Positions 28,473 through 38,208 of a DNA stretch of 64,000 bases are shown one piece after another. Source of the DNA: Peribacillus frigoritolerans. Lineage in GTDB: Bacteria; Bacillota; Bacilli; Bacillales; DSM-1321. Each line of letters starts with the position of its first letter. Position 1 is the stretch's first letter. The notes beneath the pieces were generated by a model. It was not told the DNA's origin. It did no database searches and saw only the letters and a list, made by a program, of their open reading frames with translations. The translations under genes were made by a program, and so were the position numbers. The DNA lies in contig NZ_KV440950.1 in assembly GCF_001636405.1 (NCBI RefSeq), positions 2,317,712-2,381,711 of the forward strand, in the 5' to 3' direction.

Positions 28473-28765
28473 TCAGGGGTATTTTGTACCTGATTTGATC
28501 ATGAAAATAATGAAAAAGGGATTCAAGATCAAAAAGGAGATTTACCGTAGCATGGAGAATTAACTAGTAACCTTTTTTTAATGAGAATGGGAGGGGACTT
28601 CATCGATGGAATACAAGGCTGCAGTATGGTAAACTAATGAATACTGTTTACTATGCATCTCGCGATTACATGGTATTTTGTTCTTAATGGCAGAGTATGT
28701 TACATTATGGCGTGAGTGTGTATGACTAGGGACCAAGTCTATCTTGCAAAAGGAAGGATTCAACA
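28473..28765. other. Leader region of ypiA
   Basis: About 290 bases without a gene. It holds an inverted repeat, ATGGTAAAC (28626-28634) with GTTTACTAT (28646-28654), one mismatch and an 11-base spacer, which looks like a dimer-type protein site. The AAAGGAAGG binding site for ypiA lies at the right end. Confidence 0.45.
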
Positions 28766-30037
28766 ATGAACACAGTGGAACAAGTTATACAGCATTTAAA
28801 AAAAGGGGAATTAACAGAAGCTCTTAAACATATAAATCGAATTAAATCATCAGAGTCAGCAGAGGACATTTTATTGCTGGCCGAAGAAATGCTCCAGCTT
28901 GGCTTTGCGGAAGAGGCAAAGGATCTTTTTGAACATCTTCTGCAACTCTATCCCGATGAAGGAGAATTGATTGTTTCGTTGGCGGAAATCCTAATTGATA
29001 TGGACCAGGAAGATGAAGCGATGCTGTTGCTTGAAAAAGTAAGTGCAGATGATGAAGTATATCCAAGTGCTTTGCTTTTGGAAGCGGACCTATATCAATT
29101 GCAGGGGATGGATGAGGTCAGCGAACGGAAATTACTGCAGGCTAAGGAAATGCTTCCAGATGAGGTCATCATTGATTTTGCACTAGCTGAACTGTTCTTT
29201 CATCAAGGCAGGGATCAGGAAGCCATTGCAAATTACATAAAGGTTTTGGAACAGGAACAAGAAATCGCTGGTGTTAATGTCAATCAGAGGCTTGCTGAAG
29301 CATTAAGCAGCTCGGGCAAGTTCGAGGAGGCCCTTCCGTACTTTGAGAAAGCCTTGAAGGACGGACTTGAAATCAATACTCTATTTGAATATGCATTTAC
29401 AGCTTTTCAGGCAGGTCTTTATGAGACAGCCGTACGAAAGTTTATTGAACTGAAAGAATTAGATCATGAATATCATTCACTATATTTGTACCTGGCAAAG
29501 AGTTATGAACATCTTGAAGATCTCGAAAATGCCTTGAAAACGGTCAAAGAAGGAATCAAGGCTGATGAATTCAATAAGGAACTTTACTTCTTCGGTGGTA
29601 AAATAGCCTTGAAAAGCGGGCTTGACGAAGAGGCTGAAAATCTATTTAAAGAAGCACTTGCCATTGATCCGGGATATCTGGAAGCTGCACTCACCCTTTT
29701 GAAATTGTATATGCACCAAGAAAGGTATGAAGATGTATTGGAGTGTATAGGTGAAGTAAGGCGATATGGAGAGGATGATCCTCAGTTTGACTGGATTGCT
29801 GCTGTATCTTATCAGCATACCGAACAATTTAAAGAGTCATTAACCAGCTATCATAAAGCATATAATTCATTCAAGAGCAATCAAGATTTCCTTGAAGATT
29901 ATGGTTTCTTTTTAATTGAAGAAGGAGACAGAGCCACATCTAGAGAAGTATTTAATAAGCTGCTTGAGATGAATCCTGCGAATGATGAGTATGCAATGAT
30001 CTTGGAGCGGCTAGGTGAAAGCACAGAGGAAATGTAG
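28766..30037 (+). CDS. ypiA: TPR-repeat protein YpiA
   Basis: 423 residues built almost entirely of tetratricopeptide-type helical pairs, about ten to eleven repeats (for example EEALPYFEKALKDGL, NALKTVKEGIKADEF, EEAENLFKEALAIDPG). There is no signal peptide or membrane segment, so it is cytoplasmic. TPR arrays bind partner proteins; the partner is unknown. The gene heads the ypiA-ypiB-ypiF group upstream of qcrABC, the B. subtilis arrangement. Confidence 0.9.
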   Translation: MNTVEQVIQHLKKGELTEALKHINRIKSSESAEDILLLAEEMLQLGFAEEAKDLFEHLLQLYPDEGELIVSLAEILIDMDQEDEAMLLLEKVSADDEVYPSALLLEADLYQLQGMDEVSERKLLQAKEMLPDEVIIDFALAELFFHQGRDQEAIANYIKVLEQEQEIAGVNVNQRLAEALSSSGKFEEALPYFEKALKDGLEINTLFEYAFTAFQAGLYETAVRKFIELKELDHEYHSLYLYLAKSYEHLEDLENALKTVKEGIKADEFNKELYFFGGKIALKSGLDEEAENLFKEALAIDPGYLEAALTLLKLYMHQERYEDVLECIGEVRRYGEDDPQFDWIAAVSYQHTEQFKESLTSYHKAYNSFKSNQDFLEDYGFFLIEEGDRATSREVFNKLLEMNPANDEYAMILERLGESTEEM

Positions 30038-30078
30038 ATAAGTGAAATAAAACTAAATCAAGACAGAGGAGGGAATTC

Positions 30079-30630
30079 ATGGTGGCTGCCCCTGTTTCTG
30101 TGAATGAGAAGAAGGATTTTATTCGGTGGTTCTTAAATCATTATCAACTGAAACGAAGAGAATGCGTGTGGATATTGAATTACTTAATGAGTCATGATCA
30201 ACTGATGAAAAAGGTCCATTTTGTAGAAAATGCACAATATTGCCCACGTGGACTGATCATGTCGACACATTGTGTGGATGAGGTCCCTTTCAGGTTCTAT
30301 AAGTCCAATATCATGACGACCGATGCAGAGAAATCTTTTCATGATATCCGTTTAAATCGGGACGAAGACATTTATATTCAGCTTAATTTTAAATCGTCTT
30401 ACTCTTCCTATCAATATGCAGCGGTACTTGAGCACAATCCCTTCATGCCGAAATCGACGGCATCGAATGAAAAAGATCAGCTGCTAGCTGAACAATTTTT
30501 AGAAAGAAGCATGTTGTATTTTCAAAGGGACCGTCTTCTTAAGGAAATCGATGAAGCACTTGATAAGCATGATGAACAAGCATTTAAGGATTTAACCGAA
30601 CAATTGAATCAATTGAAAGTACTTGGATGA
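30079..30630 (+). CDS. ypiB: YpiB family protein (UPF0302, IDEAL domain)
   Basis: 183 residues. The N-terminal domain ([21 protein letters not shown]) and the C-terminal IDEAL-like segment ([32 protein letters not shown]) match YpiB. GGAGGGAAT precedes the ATG. In B. subtilis the homologue has been linked to cytochrome bc complex genes mainly by location; biochemical function is unknown. Confidence 0.9.
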   Translation: MVAAPVSVNEKKDFIRWFLNHYQLKRRECVWILNYLMSHDQLMKKVHFVENAQYCPRGLIMSTHCVDEVPFRFYKSNIMTTDAEKSFHDIRLNRDEDIYIQLNFKSSYSSYQYAAVLEHNPFMPKSTASNEKDQLLAEQFLERSMLYFQRDRLLKEIDEALDKHDEQAFKDLTEQLNQLKVLG

Positions 30631-30639
30631 AATAAATTG

Positions 30640-30668
30640 ACCTTTCCGTAAACAGGAAAGGTTTTTAT
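30640..30668 (+). terminator. Rho-independent terminator after ypiB
   Basis: An 8-bp stem ACCTTTCC/GGAAAGGT (30640-30647, 30655-30662) followed by a T-rich tail. Confidence 0.82.
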
Positions 30669-30791
30669 TTTTTATAAAACATTGATAAAATCCACATTTT
30701 TGTAAAGACTATGGGTATATGGTAAAGATGTTATAAAAATAATGGTAAAATGATAAGGAGTTGATTCAAAAATCGGGAGTGAAGAAAAAAC

Positions 30792-31253
30792 ATGAAGTGG
30801 ACAGCAAAAGATCTTGACATGTATATGCAATCAAAAGAGTATGTGGATACCGTTTTGATTCCTTTGGTTCCCCTATCTTTTAAAGGGCAAATGAAGCAAA
30901 CGGGCTCAATGAATGAATTCCTCACCATTTTAAGCTTGGAAATTGAAAAGCAGATGAAAGGTAGAATTCTTTTATTGCCGACATTTCATTATTTAAGTGA
31001 TGAAATGGATAAGGTTGAACGGTTAAAGCGTTGGGCCAATGAAGTGAAAGAAAATGATTTCGAGCATGTTTTCTTTCTTACATCGGATTTCGGGTGGAAA
31101 AAAGAAGAGCGGGAATTAGAAAATAATTTAGTATGGATTCCTGCCATTCCCTTAGAGGGGCTTGAAATTGAACAAGCAAGGGAAATGATTAACCAGCAAG
31201 TTCTCCAAATCCTTGATATTTTCTCTTATAATTGGAAAAATGAAAAAAAGTAG
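30792..31253 (+). CDS. ypiF: YpiF family protein (DUF2487)
   Basis: 153 residues, soluble, opening MKWTAKDLDMYMQSKEYVDT and containing LIPLVPLSF, signatures of the DUF2487/YpiF family. Its gene sits directly upstream of qcrA, as in B. subtilis. No catalytic motif is evident and the role is unknown. CGGGAGTGAAG lies just upstream of the ATG. Confidence 0.87.
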   Translation: MKWTAKDLDMYMQSKEYVDTVLIPLVPLSFKGQMKQTGSMNEFLTILSLEIEKQMKGRILLLPTFHYLSDEMDKVERLKRWANEVKENDFEHVFFLTSDFGWKKEERELENNLVWIPAIPLEGLEIEQAREMINQQVLQILDIFSYNWKNEKK

Positions 31254-31305
31254 GATTTTTCGCATTATTTGACACATAGTTGCCACCTTTTGGGTTTTAC
31301 AAATA

Positions 31306-31334
31306 TTGACCTTGGTAAATTATTGAGATATCAT
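31306..31334 (+). promoter_or_regulatory. Sigma-A promoter of qcrABC
   Basis: TTGACC (31306-31311), a 17-base spacer and TATCAT (31329-31334), 79 bases before qcrA. Confidence 0.65.
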
Positions 31335-31413
31335 GGAAATGTCCTAGTTTTATAGTGTCGCTATTTATTGGTCCTTTGGGCTCTCAGTATAGTAATAGAG
31401 GGGGGGAAAACGC

Positions 31414-31920
31414 ATGAGCAAGCATAATGTTTCACGACGTCAATTCCTTAATTACACACTTACTGGCGTTGGTGGATTTATGGCGGCCGGTATGTTGATG
31501 CCTATGGTTAGGTTTGCAATTGATCCTGTATTATCAGCTGATAAAGGCGGGGATTACGTTGCAACTAAGCAAAAGGTTGGTGAACTCACTACCGAACCAA
31601 CCCGGGTCGACTTTAGTTTTAAACAGGTCGATGGGTGGTATGAGTCTGAAGAAACAAATACAGCTTGGGTTTACAAAACGGATGATGGTAAGATCGTTGC
31701 TTTATCTCCAATCTGTAAACATTTAGGCTGTACGGTAGGGTGGAATACGGATAAGACTAATCCGAATCAATTTTTCTGTCCTTGCCATTACGGCAGGTAT
31801 ACGAAAGATGGGATGAATGTGAAAGGGACACCGCCAGTTTCACCATTGGATGTCTTTGACACGAAAGAAAAAGATGGAATACTTTATTTGGGTCAACTAA
31901 AACCGCACGGGGAGGCGTAA
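31414..31920 (+). CDS. qcrA: Menaquinol:cytochrome c reductase Rieske iron-sulfur subunit
   Basis: 168 residues. An N-terminal SRRQFLNY (twin-arginine) motif precedes the single membrane anchor at about 14-36. The Rieske cluster ligands are in CKHLGC and CPCHYG. The protein accepts electrons from menaquinol and faces the outside of the membrane. It is the first gene of qcrABC; AGAGGGGGG precedes its ATG. Confidence 0.97.
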   Translation: MSKHNVSRRQFLNYTLTGVGGFMAAGMLMPMVRFAIDPVLSADKGGDYVATKQKVGELTTEPTRVDFSFKQVDGWYESEETNTAWVYKTDDGKIVALSPICKHLGCTVGWNTDKTNPNQFFCPCHYGRYTKDGMNVKGTPPVSPLDVFDTKEKDGILYLGQLKPHGEA

Positions 31921-31923
31921 ACA

Positions 31924-32598
31924 TTGCTAACAAAGTTATATGACTGGGTGGACGAGCGTTTAGATATTACGCCGTTATGGCGGGATATTGCTGACCATGA
32001 GGTTCCTGAACATGTTAACCCCGCACATCATTTTTCTGCATTCGTATATTGTTTTGGTGGGTTAACTTTCTTTATTACGGTCATCCAAATCTTGTCAGGC
32101 ATGTTCTTGACGATGTACTATGTCCCGGACATTAAAAACGCTTGGGAATCTGTTTATTATTTGCAAAATGAAGTTGCCTTCGGTCAAATTGTCCGTGGTA
32201 TGCATCACTGGGGAGCAAGTCTAGTTATCGTTATGATGTTTTTACATACTCTTCGTGTCTTCTTCCAGGGAGCTTACAAAAAACCGCGTGAATTGAACTG
32301 GATGGTCGGCGTATTGATTTTCTTCATCATGCTGGCTTTAGGCTTGACTGGTTATTTATTGCCATGGGATATGAAAGCGCTATTCGCAACGAAAGTTACG
32401 TTGACAATTGTCGAATCGGTACCGTTGATGGGACCGGCACTCAAGACATTGATAGCAGGAGATCCAACCATCGTTGGAGCACAGACATTGACACGATTCT
32501 TTGCAATTCATGTATTCTTCCTGCCAGCAGCATTATTTGCTTTACTAGCGGCTCATTTCCTGATGATCCGAAAACAAGGTATTTCAGGTCCGCTATAA
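31924..32598 (+). CDS. qcrB: Menaquinol:cytochrome c reductase cytochrome b subunit
   Basis: 224 residues, a cytochrome b6-type subunit with four membrane helices. The heme-ligand histidines lie in the helix containing VRGMHHWGASL and in the FFAIHVFFLPA helix; GYLLPWDMKA is the quinol-site loop. It is nearly identical in pattern to B. subtilis QcrB. The start is TTG 31924, three bases after the qcrA stop, with GGGGAGG about 7 bases upstream. Confidence 0.97.
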   Translation: MLTKLYDWVDERLDITPLWRDIADHEVPEHVNPAHHFSAFVYCFGGLTFFITVIQILSGMFLTMYYVPDIKNAWESVYYLQNEVAFGQIVRGMHHWGASLVIVMMFLHTLRVFFQGAYKKPRELNWMVGVLIFFIMLALGLTGYLLPWDMKALFATKVTLTIVESVPLMGPALKTLIAGDPTIVGAQTLTRFFAIHVFFLPAALFALLAAHFLMIRKQGISGPL

Positions 32599-32654
32599 AA
32601 GAATGGTGAACCAAAAACCAAAAAAACCTTTTCATAAAGGAGGGGAATTGTTCA

Positions 32655-33422
32655 ATGCATCGTGGGAAAGGTATGAAATTCGTAGGTGACTCGCGTATCT
32701 CCGCGGACCGTAAACCGAATATTCCGAAAGATTATTCAGAATATCCTGGGAAAACTGAAGCATTTTGGCCTAATTTCCTTTTAAAAGAATGGATGGTAGG
32801 AGCTGTATTTCTTGTAGGCTACCTTTGCCTGACAATTGCACATCCGTCACCATTGGAAAGGATAGCAGATCCTACAGATACAGCGTACATTCCGCTGCCA
32901 GACTGGTATTTCCTATTCCTTTACCAATTACTTAAGTATACCTATGCTTCAGGTCCTTATAATGCAATCGGGGCACTGGTAATACCTGGTTTGGCTTTCG
33001 GAGCGCTGCTCTTGGCACCTTTTTTAGATCGTGGTCCAGAGCGGAGCCCGGCAAAACGTCCTTTTGCTGTAGGCTTCATGCTATTGGCAATGGCCGGCGT
33101 TTTCTATCTAACATGGGAGTCCGCAGCCCATCACGATTGGGAAGCTTCCAAGAAGCAAGGAGCCATCGTGGAAGGTGCAGACATTGATAAAGAGAGCGAT
33201 GGGTATAAACTGATGGATTCCAGTGGCTGTATTAGCTGTCACGGAGCAGAGTTAACTGGTGGAGCAGGAGCGCCAAGCTTAATTGACACAGGCTTAAGTC
33301 CAGAAGAAATCTCTAAAATCGCAGTCAAAGGCCAGGGTGCCATGCCAGCTGGCATGTTCAAAGGTACAGATGAAGAACTGAAAACATTAGCTGAATTTGT
33401 ATCTGGTTTATCGACAAAGTAA
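32655..33422 (+). CDS. qcrC: Menaquinol:cytochrome c reductase cytochrome b/c subunit
   Basis: 255 residues. This Firmicutes-specific fusion joins a subunit-IV-like N-terminal part (three membrane segments; PLPDWYFLFLYQLLKY is the quinol-site signature) to a C-terminal cytochrome c domain with the heme motif C192-x-x-C195-H196 and a likely distal methionine in GAMPAGMF. It completes the bc complex that passes electrons from menaquinol to cytochrome c. AAAGGAGGGG precedes the ATG. Confidence 0.97.
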   Translation: MHRGKGMKFVGDSRISADRKPNIPKDYSEYPGKTEAFWPNFLLKEWMVGAVFLVGYLCLTIAHPSPLERIADPTDTAYIPLPDWYFLFLYQLLKYTYASGPYNAIGALVIPGLAFGALLLAPFLDRGPERSPAKRPFAVGFMLLAMAGVFYLTWESAAHHDWEASKKQGAIVEGADIDKESDGYKLMDSSGCISCHGAELTGGAGAPSLIDTGLSPEEISKIAVKGQGAMPAGMFKGTDEELKTLAEFVSGLSTK

Positions 33423-33464
33423 TATAGCCATCAACATCAATTTCTTTCATAGGCTGCAAATGAA

Positions 33465-33492
33465 GCTGACGACTACGGTTGTCGGCTTTTTT
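33465..33492 (+). terminator. Rho-independent terminator after qcrC
   Basis: A 9-bp stem with two G-U pairs (33465-33473, 33478-33486), TACG loop, T run. Confidence 0.8.
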
Positions 33493-33599
33493 ATTGGTAA
33501 ATTGAAGCGTATATGAGAAGAAATTGAAATGAATACTTGGTTTTCTGGTTGATGGCCTGTAAAATGAATATACTTGAGAATGTAAGTGAGGGTAAAAGA

Positions 33600-34196
33600 A
33601 TGAATGTTATTTACAGTTTGCTTGCAAACCGGCAAATGCTCGCTTTGTTATTATTAATAAATATATTCGGTACTGCCTATGGATATTATTGGTACGGTAG
33701 TCAATTGGAAAACACTCCGGCGATTTTTTTGGCATTTGTACCGGACAGCCCGACAGCTAGCCTGTTCTTTGTATTTGTTTTATTGGGGTTCCTGTTAAGA
33801 AGGAATTTCGGACTTATGGAAGCGTTGGCGATCATAACACTATTCAAATATGGAATATGGGCGGTTGCAATGAATTTGATGACCTTCGTGACAACCGGTT
33901 CATTGCCATGGGAAGGTTATATGTTAATGGCTTCTCATTTGGGGATGGCGATACAAGGGGTATTATATGCACCATTTTATCGAATAAAACCTTGGCATTT
34001 GATAGTGGCTGCGATTTGGACCATACATAATGACATAATCGATTATGTTTTTGAAATGATGCCAATTTATCGTGATTTATTGGTATATATGAAATCGATA
34101 GGTTATTTCACTTTTTGGCTCAGTATACTATCCATTTTTGTCGGCTGGTACTTTGGATATAGAAAAAAGCGGACCACCCTATCCATCATCCATTAA
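33600..34196 (+). CDS. ypjA: YpjA family membrane protein (DUF1405)
   Basis: 198 residues with about six membrane helices; NIFGTAYGYYWYGSQL and VPDSPTASLFF near the N-terminus are the family signature. ATG 33600 follows GAGGGTAAAAG; a longer in-frame reading adds an unconserved tail. The position between qcrC and ypjB is conserved in Bacillus. No function is assigned. Confidence 0.87.
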   Translation: MNVIYSLLANRQMLALLLLINIFGTAYGYYWYGSQLENTPAIFLAFVPDSPTASLFFVFVLLGFLLRRNFGLMEALAIITLFKYGIWAVAMNLMTFVTTGSLPWEGYMLMASHLGMAIQGVLYAPFYRIKPWHLIVAAIWTIHNDIIDYVFEMMPIYRDLLVYMKSIGYFTFWLSILSIFVGWYFGYRKKRTTLSIIH

Positions 34197-34242
34197 AAAG
34201 TTAACTCTAAATACAGCTTTGTAAAAGCAGGGTTAACTTTTT
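34196..34242 (+). terminator. Rho-independent terminator after ypjA
   Basis: AAAAAGTTAAC (34196-34206) and GTTAACTTTTT (34232-34242) form an 11-bp stem overlapping the last base of the ypjA stop codon; the loop is long and holds a small inner stem. Confidence 0.78.
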
Positions 34243-34315
34243 TATGTTGAACGAGGTCTACTCATGTTTTTTCTTTCATATCGTTTTAGTAGAGATATGA
34301 GGAGGGACGAGTAGC

Positions 34316-35101
34316 ATGTTGAAAAAATTCATATTAACCATTGCTGTTTTATTTGTCGTCTTACATTTCCCTGTCTATGCAGAATCCTCTTCAAGTTTGG
34401 AGCAATTAGATAACATTTCCGATAGAGCCTTGGAAATGACCAAGTTGAAGCGATATGGAGATTCGGAAAAGATGCTGACGTTTTTTTCTGACCGGTTTTT
34501 AAAAGAGACAGCGAGAGAGCAGATCCTTGACATGGACGAACTTCGAATTATCACTGTAGCTCATAATGAGGCGTTGATGACAATAAAGGATATGAACAAG
34601 GGAGATTCCGAAAAGGTTAATTCTGTTACAAAGTTCCGGCTTGTTGTTGATGCGGTCAAGTCCACCCATCAGCCTCTTTGGACAGAGATGGAGGACCAAA
34701 TGATGAATTCTTTCCAGCAGACAAAGAATGCCGCGATCAATCAAGACACAATTACCTTCAATAGCCAATTGAACTTATTCCTATCACAATATGAAATGAT
34801 ATATCCAAGCTTGAAAGTCGACCTTTCTAAAGAAACGATGCAGCAACTGGACACGAGGATTCAATACATCAACCAATACCGTCCGGAGGTAATCAGTGAT
34901 GGAGAAAGTCAGAAGGAACTGGATGCGTTGCAAAACGAACTAACTTCCATTTTTGATGATATGGGTGAAGATGATGCAGATCCTTCCCTTTGGTGGGTCA
35001 TCATATCGACAGGCTCAATCATAATAATGACGCTTTCTTATGTAGGCTGGAGAAAATATAAAGGTGATAGGGAAAAACCAAGGAAAGAACATAATGATTA
35101 A
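34316..35101 (+). CDS. ypjB: Sporulation protein YpjB
   Basis: 261 residues. A cleavable signal peptide (hydrophobic 6-20, then VYAESS) leads to an extracytoplasmic helical domain; a membrane anchor lies near residues 223-243 (WWVIISTGSIIIMTLSYVGW) before a short basic tail. This layout and location match YpjB, expressed during sporulation in B. subtilis. GGAGGGACGAG precedes the ATG. Confidence 0.87.
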   Translation: MLKKFILTIAVLFVVLHFPVYAESSSSLEQLDNISDRALEMTKLKRYGDSEKMLTFFSDRFLKETAREQILDMDELRIITVAHNEALMTIKDMNKGDSEKVNSVTKFRLVVDAVKSTHQPLWTEMEDQMMNSFQQTKNAAINQDTITFNSQLNLFLSQYEMIYPSLKVDLSKETMQQLDTRIQYINQYRPEVISDGESQKELDALQNELTSIFDDMGEDDADPSLWWVIISTGSIIIMTLSYVGWRKYKGDREKPRKEHND

Positions 35102-35187
35102 AAAGACAGGGGGAAGAGAACACTATATTTGACACGGTTGCCTTCAATCCATAGAATTAAGAGTAATAATAGTTATAGGAGGATACC

Positions 35188-35862
35188 ATGTATTTCATTT
35201 ATTTGGCGATTATCATTTTAATCCCGATTTATGCACAAATGAAAGTGAAAAGCACATATAAAAAATATTCAAAGGTATCGGCCTCTTCCGGTATGAGCGG
35301 TGCTGAGACGGCGCGGGCCATTTTAGATCAAAATGGACTGTTCAATGTCAGGGTCGAAGAGACACCTGGAATGCTTTCGGACCATTATGACCCAAGGGAT
35401 AAAACGGTGCGTTTATCATCGGATAACTATCACGGCCATTCAGTTGCCGGTGTAGCGGTAGCAGCCCATGAAGTTGGACATGCGATTCAAGATAAAGAAG
35501 CCTATGCATTCTTGCGTTTCCGTCATGCATTAGTACCGGTAGCTAATTTTGGCTCTAACATATCTTGGATTTTGATTTTAATCGGGATGTTAGCTTCAAT
35601 TTCTGGGTTGCTATTGGCGGGTATCGTATTTATGGCAGCCGCTGTATTGTTCCAAGTGATTACCCTGCCGGTTGAATTCAATGCCTCTTCTAGGGCGATG
35701 GATCAACTCGTTTCCGCCGGGGTCATCCGGAACGATGAAGAACGGGAAACGAAAAAAGTATTAAGTGCCGCTGCGATGACTTATGTTGCTGCCGCTCTTG
35801 TAGCCGTACTGGAATTAGTTCGTCTTCTGCTTATGTATACAGGAATGAGGGAAGAAGATTAA
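35188..35862 (+). CDS. Zinc metallopeptidase, YugP family membrane protein
   Basis: 224 residues. An N-terminal membrane helix is followed by a domain with the zinc-protease motif HEVGH (in AAHEVGHAIQDKEAYAFL) and the family string DHYDPRDKTVRLS; two further helices follow and a C-terminal one ends the protein. ASSRAMDQL is also conserved in YugP. Substrates are unknown. In B. subtilis yugP is at a different locus, so its place between ypjB and ypjC differs from that genome. ATAGGAGG lies 5 bases before the ATG. Confidence 0.88.
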   Translation: MYFIYLAIIILIPIYAQMKVKSTYKKYSKVSASSGMSGAETARAILDQNGLFNVRVEETPGMLSDHYDPRDKTVRLSSDNYHGHSVAGVAVAAHEVGHAIQDKEAYAFLRFRHALVPVANFGSNISWILILIGMLASISGLLLAGIVFMAAAVLFQVITLPVEFNASSRAMDQLVSAGVIRNDEERETKKVLSAAAMTYVAAALVAVLELVRLLLMYTGMREED

Positions 35863-35865
35863 TGA

Positions 35866-35900
35866 GAAAAGGACACCATCTTGGGATGGGGTCCTTTTTT
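35866..35900 (+). terminator. Rho-independent terminator after the metallopeptidase gene
   Basis: AAAAGGAC-A-CCATC pairs with GATGG-G-GTCCTTTT around TTGG, followed by T residues. Confidence 0.82.
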
Positions 35901-35997
35901 CATTTTTAAGAGTTTTGCTGCACATTGCTAATAAAATTCAGTTGGACAGGGCAACATTCATAAGGGTTGCATTCAATCGGTATGTACAGTCAATGGA

Positions 35998-36870
35998 TCA
36001 CCTTTCAATGGGATTCTTGTTCTCATCAAGGGTAAAGCCCTCACCCAATACGTCATGAACTTCACTGACTGATACAAATGCATGAGGGTCCACAGAAGTT
36101 ATGGCATTTTTTAAGCGGACTAACTCATTTTTCCCAACAACACAATAGAGGACTTCCCGGTCATTGCGTGTAAAGGACCCATAGCCCCTTAATACAGTTA
36201 CGCCCCGCTCCATATCATTCATGATTTTTTCGGCAATTTCCTTGTTTTTGTCACTTATGATCATTGCACCTCTAGCAGCATAGGCTCCTTCTTGCATAAA
36301 GTCGATTACTCGGGCACCTATAAAAACGGCAACGAGGGTATACATCGCTTGCCGGTAATCCAGGTAGGTAAGGATGGACAGGCCAATGACGACGGCATCA
36401 AAGATGAACATGGTCCGACCCATGCCCATCCCTAAATAACGATGGGCAAAACGGGCAATGATATCCACTCCGCCTGTTGTACCGCCGTAACGAAAAATGA
36501 TGCCCAGCCCGACACCAACCGAGACCCCGGCAAACAATGCCACAAGCATCAAATCATTACCGAGATTGATTTCGAATTCGTATCTCTCGAAAACCCATAG
36601 CCAAACGGAGAGGCCAACCGTTCCGATAATCGTATAAAAGAAAGATGTGCGCCCTAAATATTTCCACCCGATTAAAAATAAGGGAATATTCAAAATCAAA
36701 TTAGAATAAGAAGGATTTATCCCGATAAGTTGATATATAATCAAGGTGAGGCCGGTGAATCCGCCCTCGGCCAAGTTGTTCTGCATGTTAAAATGCACAA
36801 GGCCAAAAGCGAATATTCCAGCCCCAAAAAGGATAAATATGATGTTTTTCAATTTTAAGCCCAAAAGCAT
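35998..36870 (-). CDS. ypjC: YitT family membrane protein YpjC
   Basis: 290 residues. Five or so membrane helices (GLVHFNMQNNLAEGGFTG, RYGGTTGGVDIIAR are family blocks) are followed by a soluble DUF2179 domain ending DVLGEGFTLDENKNP. ATG 36870 was chosen because TTTGGAGG lies 8 bases upstream; the frame remains open ten codons further. It is transcribed against its neighbours, as in B. subtilis. Function unknown; related YitT proteins are sometimes linked to small-molecule export. Confidence 0.92.
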   Translation of the reverse strand: MLLGLKLKNIIFILFGAGIFAFGLVHFNMQNNLAEGGFTGLTLIIYQLIGINPSYSNLILNIPLFLIGWKYLGRTSFFYTIIGTVGLSVWLWVFERYEFEINLGNDLMLVALFAGVSVGVGLGIIFRYGGTTGGVDIIARFAHRYLGMGMGRTMFIFDAVVIGLSILTYLDYRQAMYTLVAVFIGARVIDFMQEGAYAARGAMIISDKNKEIAEKIMNDMERGVTVLRGYGSFTRNDREVLYCVVGKNELVRLKNAITSVDPHAFVSVSEVHDVLGEGFTLDENKNPIER

Positions 36871-37037
36871 GTCCCATACCTCCAAAGGTTTGCATAGCAT
36901 TAATTTACTTATTATAACTAATTAACCAACTATGGGCAATTTTGATTCCAAACGTATCTGTTGTCATCTGTTTCACTTTTAGCTAACATGGAGAAGGTAT
37001 GATGTTTGAAAACGAAAATCAAGAATGGGTGACTCAT

Positions 37038-37397
37038 ATGGAAAAGCAAAAGACGATCCAACAAATGCAAGCGGAAGTCGACCGATACATAGGACAATTT
37101 AAAGAAGGATATTTCAGCCCTCTGGCCATGCTCGCCCGCATGTCTGAAGAACTTGGGGAATTGGCTAGGGAAGTCAATCATTACCATGGTGAAAAACCAA
37201 AGAAGGCGACAGAGGAAGAGAATACCATTGAAGCGGAATTGGGGGACATGCTTTTTGTGTTGATTTGTTTTGCCAATTCTTTAGGGATTGATCTTCAAAA
37301 CTCGCATGATTTGGTCATGGAAAAATTCACAACCCGCGATAAAGATAGATGGACAAGAAAAGAAGAGGAAATGGAGGAGGAAGGTAAAGATGAGTAA
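37038..37397 (+). CDS. ypjD: MazG-like nucleotide pyrophosphohydrolase YpjD
   Basis: 119 residues of the MazG/all-alpha NTP-PPase family. Metal-binding acidic residues are in [14 protein letters not shown] and [16 protein letters not shown]. It probably hydrolyses non-canonical dNTPs. ATG 37038 matches the start of relatives; ATG 36999, with GGAGAAGG close upstream, is a real alternative that would add 13 residues. It overlaps dapB by 8 bases. Confidence 0.9.
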   Translation: MEKQKTIQQMQAEVDRYIGQFKEGYFSPLAMLARMSEELGELAREVNHYHGEKPKKATEEENTIEAELGDMLFVLICFANSLGIDLQNSHDLVMEKFTTRDKDRWTRKEEEMEEEGKDE

Positions 37398-38190
37398 AGT
37401 GAAAGTGATTGTAGCAGGTCCACGAGGCAGAATGGGAAATGAAGCGGTGAAGCTTGTACATAGTACAGAAGGGTTTGAATTGGCAGCTGTCATAGATCGC
37501 AAGTATAACGGGGAAAGCCTTTCCGCGATAGAAGGTTTTCACGGGATTGAAGCACCGGTTTTTTCTGATATAAATGAATGCTTTTCTTCTGTAGAGGCAG
37601 ACGTATTGATCGATTTGACCACACCGGAAGTGGGCATGTTCCATACCGAAACGGCACTTAATCATGGCATCCGCCCTGTAGTGGGAACGACTGGTTTTAC
37701 AAAAGAAGATTTAGCAAAGCTGGATTCATTGACAAAAGAAAAAGGCATTGGTTGCATCATCGCGCCAAACTTTGCAATTGGCGCCATTTTGATGATGAAG
37801 TTTTCCCAAATGGCCGCAAAGTATTTCCCGGATGTGGAAATCATAGAAATGCACCATGATCAAAAACTGGATGCACCTTCTGGAACTGCTTCCAAAACGG
37901 CAGACATGATTGCAGCGGTACGTGAAACAAAACAACAGGGGCACCCTAATGAAAAAGAAACCATCCAGGGGGCAAGAGGTGCAAATGTAGATGGCATGCA
38001 CATCCACAGTGTCCGTCTACCGGGACTCGTTGCCCATCAACAGGTGCTTTTCGGAAGTGATGGAGAGCTATTGACGGTTAGGCATGATTCCTTTAATCGA
38101 GCTTCCTTCATGTCAGGAGTCAAACTTGCTGTCGATACCGTCATGAAATTGGATGTTCTTGTATACGGCTTGGAAAATATTATTGAATAG
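37390..38190 (+). CDS. dapB: 4-hydroxy-tetrahydrodipicolinate reductase
   Basis: 266 residues. An NAD(P)H-dependent step of lysine/diaminopimelate and dipicolinate synthesis. The N-terminal nucleotide motif GPRGRMG, the catalytic [15 protein letters not shown] block and the [13 protein letters not shown] region are intact. ATG 37390 lies inside the end of ypjD, with GGAGGAAGG upstream, indicating translational coupling. Confidence 0.97.
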   Translation: MSKVKVIVAGPRGRMGNEAVKLVHSTEGFELAAVIDRKYNGESLSAIEGFHGIEAPVFSDINECFSSVEADVLIDLTTPEVGMFHTETALNHGIRPVVGTTGFTKEDLAKLDSLTKEKGIGCIIAPNFAIGAILMMKFSQMAAKYFPDVEIIEMHHDQKLDAPSGTASKTADMIAAVRETKQQGHPNEKETIQGARGANVDGMHIHSVRLPGLVAHQQVLFGSDGELLTVRHDSFNRASFMSGVKLAVDTVMKLDVLVYGLENIIE

Positions 38191-38208
38191 GGATCAGGAG
38201 GATTTACG

